From assembly GCF_000972845.2 (NCBI RefSeq), contig NC_040027.1:12453760-12517759 (forward strand): DNA of 64,000 nt. Direction: 5' to 3'. The stretch's first letter is position 1. The number at the start of each line of letters is the position of its first letter. Shown one piece after another: positions 1-10,545 of this stretch. Source of the DNA: Larimichthys crocea. Lineage: Eukaryota > Chordata > Actinopteri > Sciaenidae. A program made the position numbers and the translations under genes. The notes under the pieces are model-generated. The model was not told the origin of the DNA, searched no databases, and saw only the letters and a program-made list of their open reading frames with translations.

Positions 1-2611
1 AGAGTGTAAAGAGGAGTGGGCCTAAATATACTCCGGTCTGAAAGTAGTTAGATCATGTTCTTTTCATGGTCCGATTAGAATCAAATCGATCCCCCCGCCC
101 CTCCTGACACTCCAAGGTTTGAAGAGGAGCGGCCAAACAAAGATTTCTTGGCGGAGACAGGGGGAATGAATGACTAAACCTGAATGCTAAACACACTCTT
201 AAAAGTCTCATTCTGAAGCATGACAATGCCCAAGAGAGTAAATTTGTTTTAAGTGTGAGTGAGGGATGTTTGTGTGGATGGAGAAAAGATATCTCTGCAG
301 TGAAGGTACTGTAGGAGCATCTTTGGATGAGACCTGATCTGCATATAAATCAGAAAAACACACACAGACGTCGGTGGAGGATCTTCTTCAAAAAGCCTCA
401 TGACAATAACGGAGAGGATTTTAGAGGTACTTTATCACAAAGAAGTAAATCTCGGTGAAGGAGTATTTTTGTTTAATCCATAATAAGTTTTCTTCAGGAG
501 CAAGGTTACATATACAAAGTACGAAGAAGTGGGCAGGGGGTGAGGAGGCTGGAGCTTTGGCCTGCTGAGTTTGATGATGGAGGCTGGACACTGTGACTCT
601 CCTCCAGGGAGGTGACTGCTGAGGGCGAGGGGAGGGACGGGTGGAGGGACGGGTGGAGGGATTTGAACTTGGTGACACTCTTTCTGCACCTGCAGCTGTG
701 GTAATCAGCGTATTCCTCCACCAAACGGCCGTAACTCTCCGTTTCAGTGGCTTCTACTCTTTTCAAACTTCAAATTAACGATTTAAACTGTAAGTTGCTA
801 AAGAAACTAACATGGAATATTTCTTCATTGTTTTGTTTACCATAACGTTCTGTATCTCCAACCTTTCATGAAATAAGTTAAAGAGCTTTATGTTGGGCTT
901 TTGAACAATACATTTTTTTTTATCAACAAAAAAAGTCTCATTTAATCTGAACAGTTAAATTTTTTTTAAAGATGTACACAGCTATGGATTATGTCCTCCC
1001 TTACAAAGTCTGAACTTCTATAAATCCAAAATAATGTGCTAAAAAAGGCAATTCTACCTTCATGAAGGTCATAATGTTCATGTTTTTTTGTTTTTTTTGC
1101 CACAGTTAGAGGTATCAAGTGGCTGTAATGCCGTTGATATTGTATTACATTATACTGCCAGCCCATTTATATCAAATTCTAAACAACAGAAACACCTCTC
1201 TGTGGAATACAGTTCAACAGCACGACAAACTACATCCTCCAAAAATGATTACAAAGTTAAATTAAAAACAATTTCAACAGCAACATTTTTGGGCTCCATT
1301 TATTCCTTGAAAATATTCATTGGAGATAAATATTCCACGGCAATCTTATAGAACCCATTAGGTCTGATGATGATTCAGCCTCTGGGCTCGGTGGCCGCAG
1401 CCAGCAGATATCCAGATAACAGATAACTGATATTTGGGCCAAAGCTTCCCCTGCAGTGCGATGAGCAGTTTGTGACGTGAGAATGACAAAGACGACGCAG
1501 GTTGGCTAATCTCTATAAATAGATATCTGCACATGAATGCAGACACATTTGTAAAAAGCTAAATCATCACATCAGACTATAGCAGATGGATTATGAGATT
1601 TTTTATTTCGGACAGTGCACTCTACACGAACTGTTTACCTGCATGCAGCCAAAGCCTGCTCAGATGTGACTGATCGATACACATCAAAACACTTCCGATA
1701 CCAAAATATTGTCCTTTGCCTACAAATTCTAAATACACATTTAAACATCCAGCATGTGATTTTGCATGTGAGTTTTATGTTTTAAACATGTACTGAAAGA
1801 AAGAGTAGAGCTCTACAGTCTCCACAGTGTCATCTATATTAAAAGAACAAGCACATTTTAACCAATCAGAAGCCAGAACTCACTGCAGTTATTACTGGTC
1901 CTAATTAAGCATCATGCAGTGAAACTATAGAGCTGCTTATATTTAACAAATTAAATACTACAACTTATGATTTTTTTTTCTACTGTAAAACATTATATCC
2001 TGGCACAGTTATAAAATAAATGATTAAATCTTTGTAGTGATATTTTCTTTATCTTAATTATTAATGCCTTATCCTGCATTATTTTCTGTTTGCACGTCTC
2101 CAGCTCACCTTTATTGATCTGTCTGTTTCTGCTGGATCAGTAAATACAAACTCATACCACGCAGCCAAACATTGTTCAAACACACAGAGCTTCATTTTAA
2201 ATTCTAGCGGAAATCTTAAACTTTCTAAAGGCACAAAACAATATGCTGAATTTAAGGGTGCACAAGACATGTAAAATATTTCATGTGGTGGATACAAAGT
2301 CTTCAAGGACTCTGTCAAAGTGTGATGCCGTCATTTTCCTAAGGGGAAATAAAGGAGGGAAGCTGGATGTTCAGGGGTTTTAATAACCGACAGTCTCTCC
2401 TTCTCCCGTCCTGGTGGTTTACATGTGAAACGTCGACACCGCTGCTCCTCTCTGTGCACATTCTTTCACCCCTGTCTGCTCTTTCCACGGTGTTACAGGA
2501 ACAGTCTGCTCTTGTAGCGCGTAGCATGAAGTTGTTTGTGTTCTGAATCCTAAGAGAAGCCAAACAACACTCTAGAGGTGGAGGGACGGAGGGGTGGGAC
2601 CACCCTGCAGC
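1..2611. other. Non-coding sequence, no gene seen
   Basis: Unique AT-leaning sequence with homopolymer T and A runs (for example near 910-970 and 1080-1100). Open frames on both strands are short, overlap each other and show no domain, signal or splice context. Apart from the small minisatellite at 634-660 I see no element I can name. Confidence 0.6.
634..660. repeat. Short G-rich minisatellite
   Basis: A 12-bp unit, GGGACGGGTGGA, is repeated a little more than twice. Read on the minus strand it gives an artificial Arg-Pro-Ser-Thr repeat, which explains several overlapping short open frames there. Confidence 0.75.
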
Positions 2612-2799
2612 TGCCCCCTTCTCTCTCTCTCTCTCTCTCGCTCGCTCTCTCACTCCCACCTCATCCCTTCATTCCCTCTCCTATTCATCCTGCAGCTGCA
2701 GTCTTGTGCCCCTCTCTCTCACTCTGTCATACAAAGTTTCTCCTACTCTCTCACTCTCTCTCTCTCTCTTTCTCTCTTTCACTCTCTCTTTCTCTATTT
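2612..2799. repeat. Polypyrimidine (CT)n tract, interrupted
   Basis: Two (CT)n runs (about 2620-2652 and 2745-2799) are joined by pyrimidine-rich sequence. The strand asymmetry makes triplex (H-DNA) formation possible. The right-hand run also serves as a strong polypyrimidine tract for a possible splice acceptor ending at 2808. Open frames crossing it encode low-complexity Ser/Leu and are not genes. Confidence 0.85.
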
Positions 2800-2808
2800 G
2801 TCCCTGAG

Positions 2809-2866
2809 ACACAAAGATGGATGGAGAAGCTCCTGGAATGGGGCGCACAATAGGTTGTGCCACAAG
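2809..2866 (+). CDS. Candidate internal exon, unidentified gene
   Basis: Seen: a pyrimidine tract ending in CCCTGAG at 2808, then 58 nt, then a consensus donor (ACAAG before GTGAGC at 2867). One frame is open through the segment and reads about 19 residues including GWRSSWNGAHNRLCHK. That same frame stays open if the segment is spliced to the stronger candidate exon at 3136-3195 across a 269-nt intron. An ATG at 2817 in another frame would put the downstream exon out of frame, because a stop follows after six codons. So this is either an internal exon or not coding. The acceptor could be a by-product of the adjacent CT microsatellite. I do not recognise the peptide. Confidence 0.22.
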
Positions 2867-3135
2867 GTGAGCAGCCTCAGCTGCATACGGCCCAGTGCTG
2901 CCTTTTTTTTTTTTTGCTGCGAGGCTCCTCACCCGGGTTGAGTATGTGTGTGTGTTAAGGGAAGGTGGTGGTGGGGGGGTTTGAGCGGCACAGTATGGCA
3001 ACAGATGCTTTTGTTCGGCCAAAAGTCTGAAAGGGGCCTTGGGTGGGGGGCTTAGCCAGTGTCAGAGCACAGAGTCATTTTTCTCTCCTTTTTCTCTCAC
3101 TCTGCCTCTCTTTCTCTGTGTCTCCCTCTCCCCAG

Positions 3136-3195
3136 CTGTGCCTGCCGTGGCGGCTGAGCAAGAGGAAATGTGAGGGCAACGGCATGATGGAATAC
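3136..3195 (+). CDS. Candidate 60-nt (20-residue) exon, gene not recognised
   Basis: This is the best exon candidate in the window. A pyrimidine tract of about 50 nt (3085-3133) ends in CCCCAG at 3135, and the segment ends at TAC followed by a perfect GTAAGT donor at 3196. The length is a multiple of three. Exactly one of three frames is open; the others hit TGA after six and after eleven complete codons. The open frame reads LCLPWRLSKRK followed by CEGNGMMEY, a basic Lys/Arg-rich patch with two cysteines. The segment is GC-richer than its surroundings, as expected of coding sequence. A symmetric 60-nt exon is typical of cassette exons that can be skipped without changing frame. The intron just downstream (3230-3440) looks constrained, which often accompanies regulated exons. 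I cannot name the protein, and a non-coding transcript exon is not excluded. Confidence 0.5.
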
Positions 3196-3229
3196 GTAAG
3201 TGGGGCGCGCGGTTTTGGCCTGTTTTGTG

Positions 3230-3440
3230 GGCGACTTCATTAAAGGGTCGTTTATCTGGCCTGTGATCCCATTGTCCGGGGCCTTCTTTATCAGCCCCGG
3301 TGTGTCAGGGGGGTGTAATTGGCCGATTGGCCACGGTCTGCGCATGCTGAGGTGATTTATAAAGCTGTGAATGGAGCTGACTCCTCTCCGGGCATTGCTC
3401 CCTCTCCCATATAGGAGACACTGCACTGCAGAATAACACT
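3230..3440. promoter_or_regulatory. Putative conserved intronic element downstream of the candidate exon
   Basis: Complex, non-repetitive, GC-balanced sequence starts about 35 nt after the donor at 3196. It has GATA-type words on both strands (TTTATCTGG near 3250 and CTTTATCAG near 3287), GGCC-rich segments and an AT-rich TGATTTATAAAG box near 3353. No open frame of note. The call rests on sequence character and position next to an exon. It could be an enhancer or a splicing-regulatory intron. Confidence 0.3.
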
Positions 3441-3959
3441 GACTAAACGCAGAAGAAATGTGAAAAGGATGAAACGTCCCCAAAGCTCTTTGTGCGAGTG
3501 TGAAATCAGAGGCTTGAATAAAAGGGCTCTGGAATCACTCTTTCTCTTGTCATCTATTTTCTCTCACCTTTATACTCTATCTGACTTTTTTGTTTCACCT
3601 CTTTAGACTCTCTGATGATCACCCGCCTTTCATAGTTTTTTTTTTATTTTCATTTCCTCCATATTTCATCATACAAAGCATGAAGGTTCTTTTTAACCTT
3701 TCAGCCAATCACATATGATGTAATGCCCAAAGTGAAAAATGTATGTGTAGCTGCTTTTTTGTCTAGATTTTTACCCAGACTCCTCAAATATAACATTTTT
3801 ATTCGTAGCCTGAGAAAAAAAGACTTGCACGTTTTTCTTTTAACAAACCACAAACTGATCAATTTTAGGTAGTTGCATCCATAAAACAACTTTGAATATA
3901 TACAAGACATACACAGTTTGGAGTCGTCGGCTGTGCTTGAATGAAAGCTGCGGTGCAGA
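3441..3959. other. Non-coding sequence, nothing recognised
   Basis: AT-rich sequence with a poly-T stretch near 3636-3650. Open frames are short and without features. Confidence 0.55.
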
Positions 3960-4190
3960 TTTTGTGATCGCAGGTGGGAGTGAGTGCTGGCTTTATGTGG
4001 TCCCATGGTGTGTTGAGGTTGGCTCTTAATGACCTCCTAATTAAAGCAGGCCCTCCTCTCAATGGGCTGATCATGTAGTGGAGGTCAGAGGTCATTTACA
4101 GGGCTGCTGGTGGCCGCAGTTCCTGCTCCATGCTAATTGCCCTCCAATATACACAAATGAACACGTCATAATTCTGGCAGGTGAACGTTA
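3960..4190. promoter_or_regulatory. Putative cis-regulatory block containing a perfect DR1 site
   Basis: The block contains a homeodomain-type core, CCTAATTAAAG near 4037, and a perfect direct repeat AGGTCA-G-AGGTCA at 4082-4094. That is the DR1 arrangement bound by RXR heterodimers, HNF4 and COUP-TF type nuclear receptors. A second TAATT core lies near 4133. There is no coding potential. Regulatory function is inferred from motifs only. Confidence 0.32.
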
Positions 4191-4193
4191 ACA

Positions 4194-4215
4194 GTGTGTG
4201 TGTGTGTGTGTGTGT
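4194..4215. repeat. (GT)11 microsatellite
   Basis: Uninterrupted alternating GT, a potential Z-DNA former and a likely polymorphic marker. Confidence 0.95.
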
Positions 4216-5013
4216 TTCCTCGTAGCGTGAGCAGAAAATACTTTTTTTTTCATATTGACACCTTTTATTTTTTTTTGTCTTTTATGTTCGTGTCGTTGTT
4301 TCAGTTCAGTCAGAATGAGATAATTAAGAATTCATCAGCCGCTCTCTCTTCTCTCAGTGCACACAGAGACCGGCCGCCTCTCTGAGGGACTTTTGCATTG
4401 TCCTGCCACAGACGTCGAGCCTGAGTTCATTAAGCCAGACTGAGTGTTTGTCTAAAGGCTAGACGAGAGACCTTAAATCCCCAACAAGTGTTTGTGGACA
4501 TGCAGATAAGGTCTGCAAACACACACACAGTTTTCAGGCGGACTCAGGAGACACATTCACATTCACGTTAGGAGATAATTACAGATATGGAAACAGGTTT
4601 CTATGTGGATCAAAACATGGAAATGTTATCATAAAAGAAAAATTTAACCCCTTCCTTTAAAGGAGAAATTTAAATTTTAAACATCTTTAATGGTAACCAT
4701 GTGTGTTGCAAACATTTGTCTCTGGTTTCAAACTTCCACAGTTCTCTGAAAGATGGCAAAGTCCTGTAGGAGCCTCCGTACACAAGCGAGGGAAGGCCAG
4801 GCGAGGAGGAGGGGCCTGGCTCGGGTTTAATGTAGCTGATTGTGCTCCCATGAAAAAAGGAACTGTTTCTTCTGTGTTAATTTTCAATTTTGTTGCTGTC
4901 TGTGTGCCCAGCCTTTGTGTCCAATTCTTCCTCCCTCCCTAAACGGCACCACCACCCCTCTCTTTTTCTTTTCTTTTCACTTCTCCTCTCGTCAGGCCGT
5001 CTAGATTATGTTG
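4216..5013. other. Non-coding sequence
   Basis: Mixed sequence with T-rich runs at 4238-4275 and 4965-5060. Two facing open frames (4687-4887 minus and 4703-4942 plus) cover the same DNA, and neither has recognisable features. Confidence 0.55.
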
Positions 5014-5706
5014 CTAAGGAGATTTTTCTCTTTCTTTTTCTTTTTTGCTTTTTTCACTGTTTCCCATTGATTTGGTGTTAATGCGTTTTGAATGCCCCTT
5101 GGTGTGTGCCGAGCGCTGGGGGAGGAGGGGAGCACAGGGTCTTGCAAAGTGGAGGAATTTCAATCTGAAGCGGTTAGGTGGGGGTCTGTGTGGGTTAAGG
5201 CCCAAAGAGAGGCACTCAAGTGAGAACTGAAGTGGTTTGCAGAGCCGAGGAACCTCTCGGGCAGCCACTCCCCCTCTTCTTCCCACTCTCTTTTTCAGGA
5301 TCACTCCTTCATTGGCAGCCCACAGGTGCACTGTCAATCTTTCCTTTTCAAACCCCAAATCTAACCCATGAGTAAAACAAACATATTTTTCCCCCCAGTG
5401 AGAAAATGTGTCCGGCAGAGCTGCATCGCAAATGAGGTGCAGAACAGTTTGCATTAATTCATGGTTCGATACAAGTTGTGGTTTGGTGGGGTCACAGTTC
5501 AGTAGGTTTGTGGTGCAGCGAGAAAACCAAAGATTAAATCTCTTTTCATTAAAAAAGACATTTGACTCTCTGCTCATTGCTGTTATGCATTGGCCATGTT
5601 CCTGCCCAGAATGGCTTGGGTGAAGTAGCATCTTGCCCCGATACCAGGGACTGTGGTTCGGTTGACGTTGGGTTCTTTTCACCATTACCACACACATTTT
5701 TACCAA
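5014..5706 (-). other. Longest open frame in the window (230 codons), no protein features
   Basis: An ATG-to-stop frame of 230 codons on the minus strand. The predicted protein begins with a Met/Val/Lys-rich stretch, has scattered Cys and His without a zinc-finger spacing, and ends in a Lys/Glu low-complexity tail (KSKKEKEREK). That tail is simply the complement of a TTC/TTT-rich tract at 5014-5060. I see no signal peptide, membrane segment or known domain, and no convincing promoter or splice context. In 64 kb of six-frame sequence a frame this long is uncommon but possible by chance. I treat it as non-coding until shown otherwise. Confidence 0.1.
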
Positions 5707-7359
5707 AATCAGTGAAAAAAAGTTTTAAAGTTGTGCTTCTGTACAGCGAGGCCTGGCCATAACTGCATGAATCACTCACAGACTGTAGCAAACGGGGATC
5801 ACTCTGCTCCGGCAGCATCATAAGCAAGAAAGCATTTCATTGGATGCAAAATTAGTACACGTCTCCGAGTGCAGGATGAGTCATCAACAGCTTTTTATCA
5901 TTAATAAGGAAATGACAAACTCTAAAATAGCATTAAGAATACCCCAAAATCCATTTTTTTGTCATTGTTGGGCCAGATACCGGTGTATAGGTGACACATA
6001 GTGCTTGATATATGTGATAAAAACACTTAAAAATCAGTTTAGACTTCATGGAGACTTTAATAAAACAAAATCTGTTCAGGTGTCAGATCAGAAACACTAA
6101 AATATTAAAATTTTTAATGATTATATGCTGACAAACAATGTCTTCCTGGCAATAGGGATGCCAAATTGCTCCTATGGGTAATTTTGCAAGACAATGACAG
6201 GGCATGTATTTTTCTATTAAGTTTGTAGAACTTGTTGTGTGGCACTTATTCTCGAGGCTTCAGTCACTGACTGTTGTGGCTCTATTAAACCATATCGTTT
6301 GCTTACTCATCTCTTCCTCTCTGTAACTTTCTCTCACTTTCACCCACAGAAGCACAAACACATCTGTCCCCTCCCCTGCAGCTGTGTGAGAAGTATCCCC
6401 TCATAATGACCTCTCAGACCATTTCATCTACATCTGCGCTCAACATAATTAGACAATCAGAGATTTGCCTCCAGCAGACCTCTAGCAGCTGTGCATATTA
6501 TTTGTTGTGCCTTCTTTAGCGGGGCTCGGTGCAACATTACAGAAGCAAACACAGAGTTACCAGCGGAAACTACAACACTTAACCCAAATTATATGCCATT
6601 TATCCTCATGGACTTTCTCCGTTGACTACCATTGTGGAAGGCTGCTGTGTCTATTGTTTATTTCAAAAAGGAAGTGACACAAATCTGCACGATAACCGAC
6701 TATTTCAGCTGTCTAGTTTGTTGCAACAGAGTTTATGTGCGTCTGGAAAACTGAAATGATAAACCACCACACAGGTCTGATGCATCATGAAGATGGTGTG
6801 TTAGTAAACACTGTGCAGCATTTTAGCTAAAAGGATTTCATACCGGAGACCAAACATCTCAAAGGAATGTGAATGTTGAACTTCTGTTTGCCAGGTGAAC
6901 ACAAACACAACTCCAAATGAAAGCTAGTGTTGCTCTGCTGGAATGTGTAAATAAAGAGTGTTTCTCATTTGCAGTACAAACAATCCAGGGATGGACGCAC
7001 TGCACAGGGGTGGAAAACCAGTGTCATGCTTGCTTAATTATGGAAATGCAGTATTGCAGTCCAGTGTTTTTTAAAACGAAACCAGCTGGAAACCAGTCCG
7101 AACACACTTCATTTGTATGCGACGCTTTTAGCACACATCTGTCTGAGCCGTTCAGCCTTGACTTGCTAACAGGACACGTGGAAATCCAGTGCAAAGCACC
7201 TAGTGGTAGTGTTAATGCTAATGAGGCTATATTAACTCAGTGAGAACTGAGTGTCCAAAAACATCGACCAGTAGAATGAACGACAAACATTTGTGTCCAA
7301 AGTGCAATCGGCCACCGCGCCGTCAACAAATGAGTTCATCAAGCTTAGTTTCCTGAGAG
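5707..7359. other. Non-coding sequence, no gene seen
   Basis: AT-rich unique sequence. The 17-nt word CCAAAATCAGTGAAAAA at about 5704 recurs at about 49403 inside a dispersed element, so part of 5530-5830 may be an old relative of that element. The remaining similarity is too weak for me to call. A 108-codon open frame at 6917-7243 shows no domain. Confidence 0.5.
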
Positions 7360-7470
7360 ATAGCAGGTCGTCTAGTAATTGGAGGGTTGTTGGTTCGATT
7401 CCTGTCTCCCTACAACTCCTGTTGAAGTGTCCTTGAGAAAGATACTGATCCCCAAATCATACTACAGCAG
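7360..7470 (+). mobile_element. tRNA-derived SINE fragment
   Basis: Contains the RNA polymerase III B-box-like word GGTTCGATTCC at 7392-7402, followed by the motif GAAGTGTCCTTGAGAAAGAT. That matches the body of a SINE common in spiny-rayed fish, whose consensus (recalled, not searched) runs GTCCTTGGGCAAGA. The same body motif occurs on the minus strand in the copy at 23925-24115. Only the middle of the element is preserved, so this copy is not expected to be mobile. Confidence 0.6.
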
Positions 7471-8203
7471 CATGATGACCCAACTCAATGCTTTGCAAGA
7501 ACTACTTGAAGACAAAAGAAGACCAGTGTGTCCTGACTAATGATCTGTGCGCTCTTCTTCACAAGAAGCTCTTTGGAACATTGTCAAATCCTGCTGGGAC
7601 AATATGGGTCATCAGGTTTTACACAAGCTTGTGGAGATGTGCCAGAGATGGAGACTCAACTCTGCGACATGAACTTGCGCAGCATGTAAGTTGCATCCAC
7701 AGTGACACGAGACTTGACTTGAGACTCAAGAGATTTGAAACTGGCGAGCTGAATGTCATTCATTATTTTATCATCTTGTGTAATTATACACATCTGGTGC
7801 AGGCAACCACTGATAACTAAGCTATCAAAATAAAGGATGCTGGATCAGCCACATCAAATGCACCCGGATCGGTGAGTCACTTAGACAGTTGGCGAACATG
7901 TTGATCTCATCATCAGCTGTTTAATGGTAACTTTCTACTAGCTTTGAAGCTAAGGGAGGTTAATTTGATTACACTGACGTTCACTGAATGAAAAGATGAG
8001 TAAGTGTTTGTTTGCTTGCTACACTTGTTCACATGACCATAAAAATGATCAGGTAACTTAATTGTCCACATCTTGCTGGCTAAGACCGTGTTAACTTAGA
8101 ATTAGTAGGAGACTCCATTTGGAGACTGTAGTGAAATTATACAGTACAGTTGTACTCTGTTAATGAAAAACAGGTTAGTTCATCTACAATACTTGGTCTG
8201 TTC
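7471..8203. other. Non-coding sequence with a featureless 110-codon frame
   Basis: The open frame 7488-7820 (+) starts just after the SINE fragment and has no recognisable domain. The rest is AT-rich unique sequence. Confidence 0.5.
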
Positions 8204-8453
8204 CAGTGGTTCTCAAACTGTGGAGCCTAGAGCAGGATGACCAGGGTAAAAATATGAAGTGACACTAAGTTGAATGAATAGGGAATGCTCAAAGACTTTA
8301 CACTTGACTAGGACTTGAAAAATATGACATCAAAGATTCAACTTTTCCCTCAAATTGTTAAGCTAACAGTATTATAATGATAAAATAGTATTACAATCAA
8401 AACAAATGCACATTTTTTTTGACTAGTCTTACACTTTTGAACATCACTGTGCT
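8204..8453. mobile_element. Possible hAT-type non-autonomous element
   Basis: CAGTGGTTCTCAAACTGTGG at 8204-8223 is a near-textbook hAT terminal inverted repeat. An imperfect inverse partner, TTTGAACATCACTG, ends near 8453. I do not see a clean 8-bp target duplication, so the right boundary is uncertain. The interior has no transposase. Confidence 0.4.
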
Positions 8454-8869
8454 TCTTATTTTAAGGACATTTATAACATGTATTATCTCACCAGATTCTG
8501 TAGACATTCACCACCTTGCACCTTCCAGGAATTATGAAACTGCTTTTGTGATTTGTGCAGTTTGAGGCATAACAACTTTGTACTTTTCATGTTGACTCTT
8601 GCCATATCAGTCTGAGAATATGTCAGTGTTGTGTTTGCAGCTTTGCTCTTCACCCAAAAATGGCCAAACAAAGCAAGTTTTGATTCAGTTTGTAAGTGAA
8701 GTGGAACAAACACTTATATCAGCAAACAATGTTTGAATAAAGTAAAGTAGTTGGTTAGATACATACTCTTTACTGTACGTCTTGTATTGTTAGTCTTGTC
8801 GTACAAGCCTAATGTTACAAGCTGGTTGGGTCTGTGTCAATTAAACCTATTCTACACTATAGCCAGGGT

Positions 8870-8882
8870 TGACCTCTGACCT
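8870..8882 (-). promoter_or_regulatory. Perfect DR1 nuclear-receptor motif
   Basis: TGACCT-C-TGACCT on the plus strand reads AGGTCA-G-AGGTCA on the minus strand. It is followed by a degenerate third half-site, CGACCC. The motif is directly visible; occupancy is unknown. Confidence 0.35.
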
Positions 8883-8910
8883 GCGACCCTAATTTAACTA
8901 AACCTCACCA

Positions 8911-9030
8911 GTGTACTACAAGGAGACAAACACTCCCAGCTGCCGAGGCTCTCAATGGCCTTTAACTAAAGGGGAGGAGAGTCTATTCTGTAGCAGCGGT
9001 CCAAGTAGACTCAAGATTCTTGTAGTACAC
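8911..9030. repeat. 120-bp segment bounded by a perfect 12-bp inverted repeat
   Basis: GTGTACTACAAG (8911-8922) is exactly complementary to CTTGTAGTACAC (9019-9030), with 96 nt between. It could be a stem-loop or the ends of a very small MITE. No target duplication is apparent. Confidence 0.6.
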
Positions 9031-10034
9031 TTGTAGGAAGTCACTTGAGACTGTTGTGTCAGCAGATAATAATTAAAATGTGCATGAACAATGTGCACTC
9101 TCTGTGTTTTTCAAGTGAAAATGATGATCCTGATTTAGCCGTCGTTTGAGAGTAAAGAAGAGTAAAATTCATTTCAATAGTTTCAGAGTGGAAATGTAAA
9201 ATTTATTCAGGTTCCAAAAGAAAAACAACAATCTTTATGTTGACGTTCTTTGATGCTTGCGCTTCCTTCTGTGTTTATTTTCAGTCTTTGCTGGGAACCT
9301 CTCTGTGTAAACCCGTTTATTTATGCCTGGCCGGTTGTGTCAGCATAAATCACATAATGTGTGTACAAAGAAAAGAAAGAGACAAATCACCTGACACATT
9401 TCTGATTCGCTCTTTTATTTGAATAACGACGCTGGTTTTGGTGGGATAACGGACGGAATTACAGATTACCATGCAGCTCCATTGTCAATTATGGTCTGCC
9501 CTGTTTGTTTAGTTGGTCTCCTCTTTGATTGGATAATGATATGCTGAGCTGTAACGAGAGATATAGATGAACAAAGAAACATTTCGCTCTGCATGTACAC
9601 CAGCAATTATCTCGCCATGATCCGTTCCCGCCGATGAACTGTAACCTTTTGTCTGAGCCAATATGGGTTTAGTGAAATTTCAGAGAAGCTCTCACAACTA
9701 TGCATCAGATGTGATGTTATGAATTTCAACATTTCTCGCTGTGATGTAATCTCACCATAGGCTTCAGTAGCCTTGGGCACATCCAAGTATTTTCCCACAG
9801 AAGAGCTTTGTTGGATCAAAACATTGTTAGTAAAAGCTCAAGAAAGCTTCTCATATATATTTTTTATTGTATTCATGTAATCCCTTCAAAATCATAAAAA
9901 CAGTAATAATATTTCACATATAAAGATCTTTTGTCTGCCTGTCCTTCACCTCCTAGATAATTTTTGAGTTCATTTGGATACTTTATTATTTATCCCCATT
10001 GTATTCAGTTGGTGCAATTTGGTTTCCTTTTAAA
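9031..10034. other. Non-coding sequence
   Basis: AT-rich unique sequence with no supported gene. The left flank of the local duplication described next may begin near 9960. Confidence 0.55.
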
Positions 10035-10545
10035 ATTGCCAATTATGGTCCAAGGCCAAATAACAAAAAACAGCAAGCAAAATACATCATGAAAACTGTG
10101 CTTTACCCACTGATGTTGATGGAATCATATGGGAATTTTGTGATCGCTTCTAATCCATGAAGACCTGAAGTATAAAATCTTGTCCAGTCAACAAATGATC
10201 TAACTAATGTGGCATTTCCTCACAAATCAGAAGATCAGTTCAATCTTTATCTGACGATTCACCTGTAAAAGAAGGTGAAACTAAATAGCAGTGTGATGTT
10301 AGAACTTATAGCATGTTCTCTCTTTTTCCTTTCCAAACTTTGCAGAGGTTGGTGGTCCATTGAACTGCTTCGTCTCTTTAAATGGACTTTAAATGACAGT
10401 TATGGTCCAGGCCAAATCAAAAAATACAGCAAACGCATAATAAATGCAATTTTGGGATCACTTCTAATCGATGATGACCTGCATAATAAAATGTTTTCCT
10501 GGTATTCAACAAGTTGTAATAATAAAGTGACATTTCATCACAAGT
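10035..10545. repeat. Diverged local tandem duplication, two copies
   Basis: Copy 1 (10035-10225) and copy 2 (10395-10545) share an ordered series of words: TTATGGTCC, GGCCAAAT, ACAGCAA, then ATTTTGTGATCGCTTCTAATC versus ATTTTGGGATCACTTCTAATC, then ATGACCTG or GAAGACCTG, then CATTTC(A/C)TCACAA. By eye the identity is roughly 70-80 per cent with small indels, so the duplication is old. Neither copy has coding potential. It may be a duplicated enhancer, or two copies of an uncharacterised repeat inserted head to tail. Confidence 0.6.

Noticed and set aside
2817..2866. A start codon followed by 16 codons and a donor, as a possible first coding exon
   Set aside because: Splicing to 3136-3195 in this frame meets a stop after six codons, and a nearby second ATG frame ends at TAG within the segment.
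2578..2941. Overlapping plus-strand open frames with Leu/Ser-rich products
   Set aside because: They are translations of (CT)n microsatellites. Only the last 58 nt, bounded by splice words, was kept as a weak candidate exon.
5530..5830. Fourth copy of dispersed family A
   Set aside because: Only a 17-nt word and loose similarity are shared. The ordered landmarks and termini are absent.
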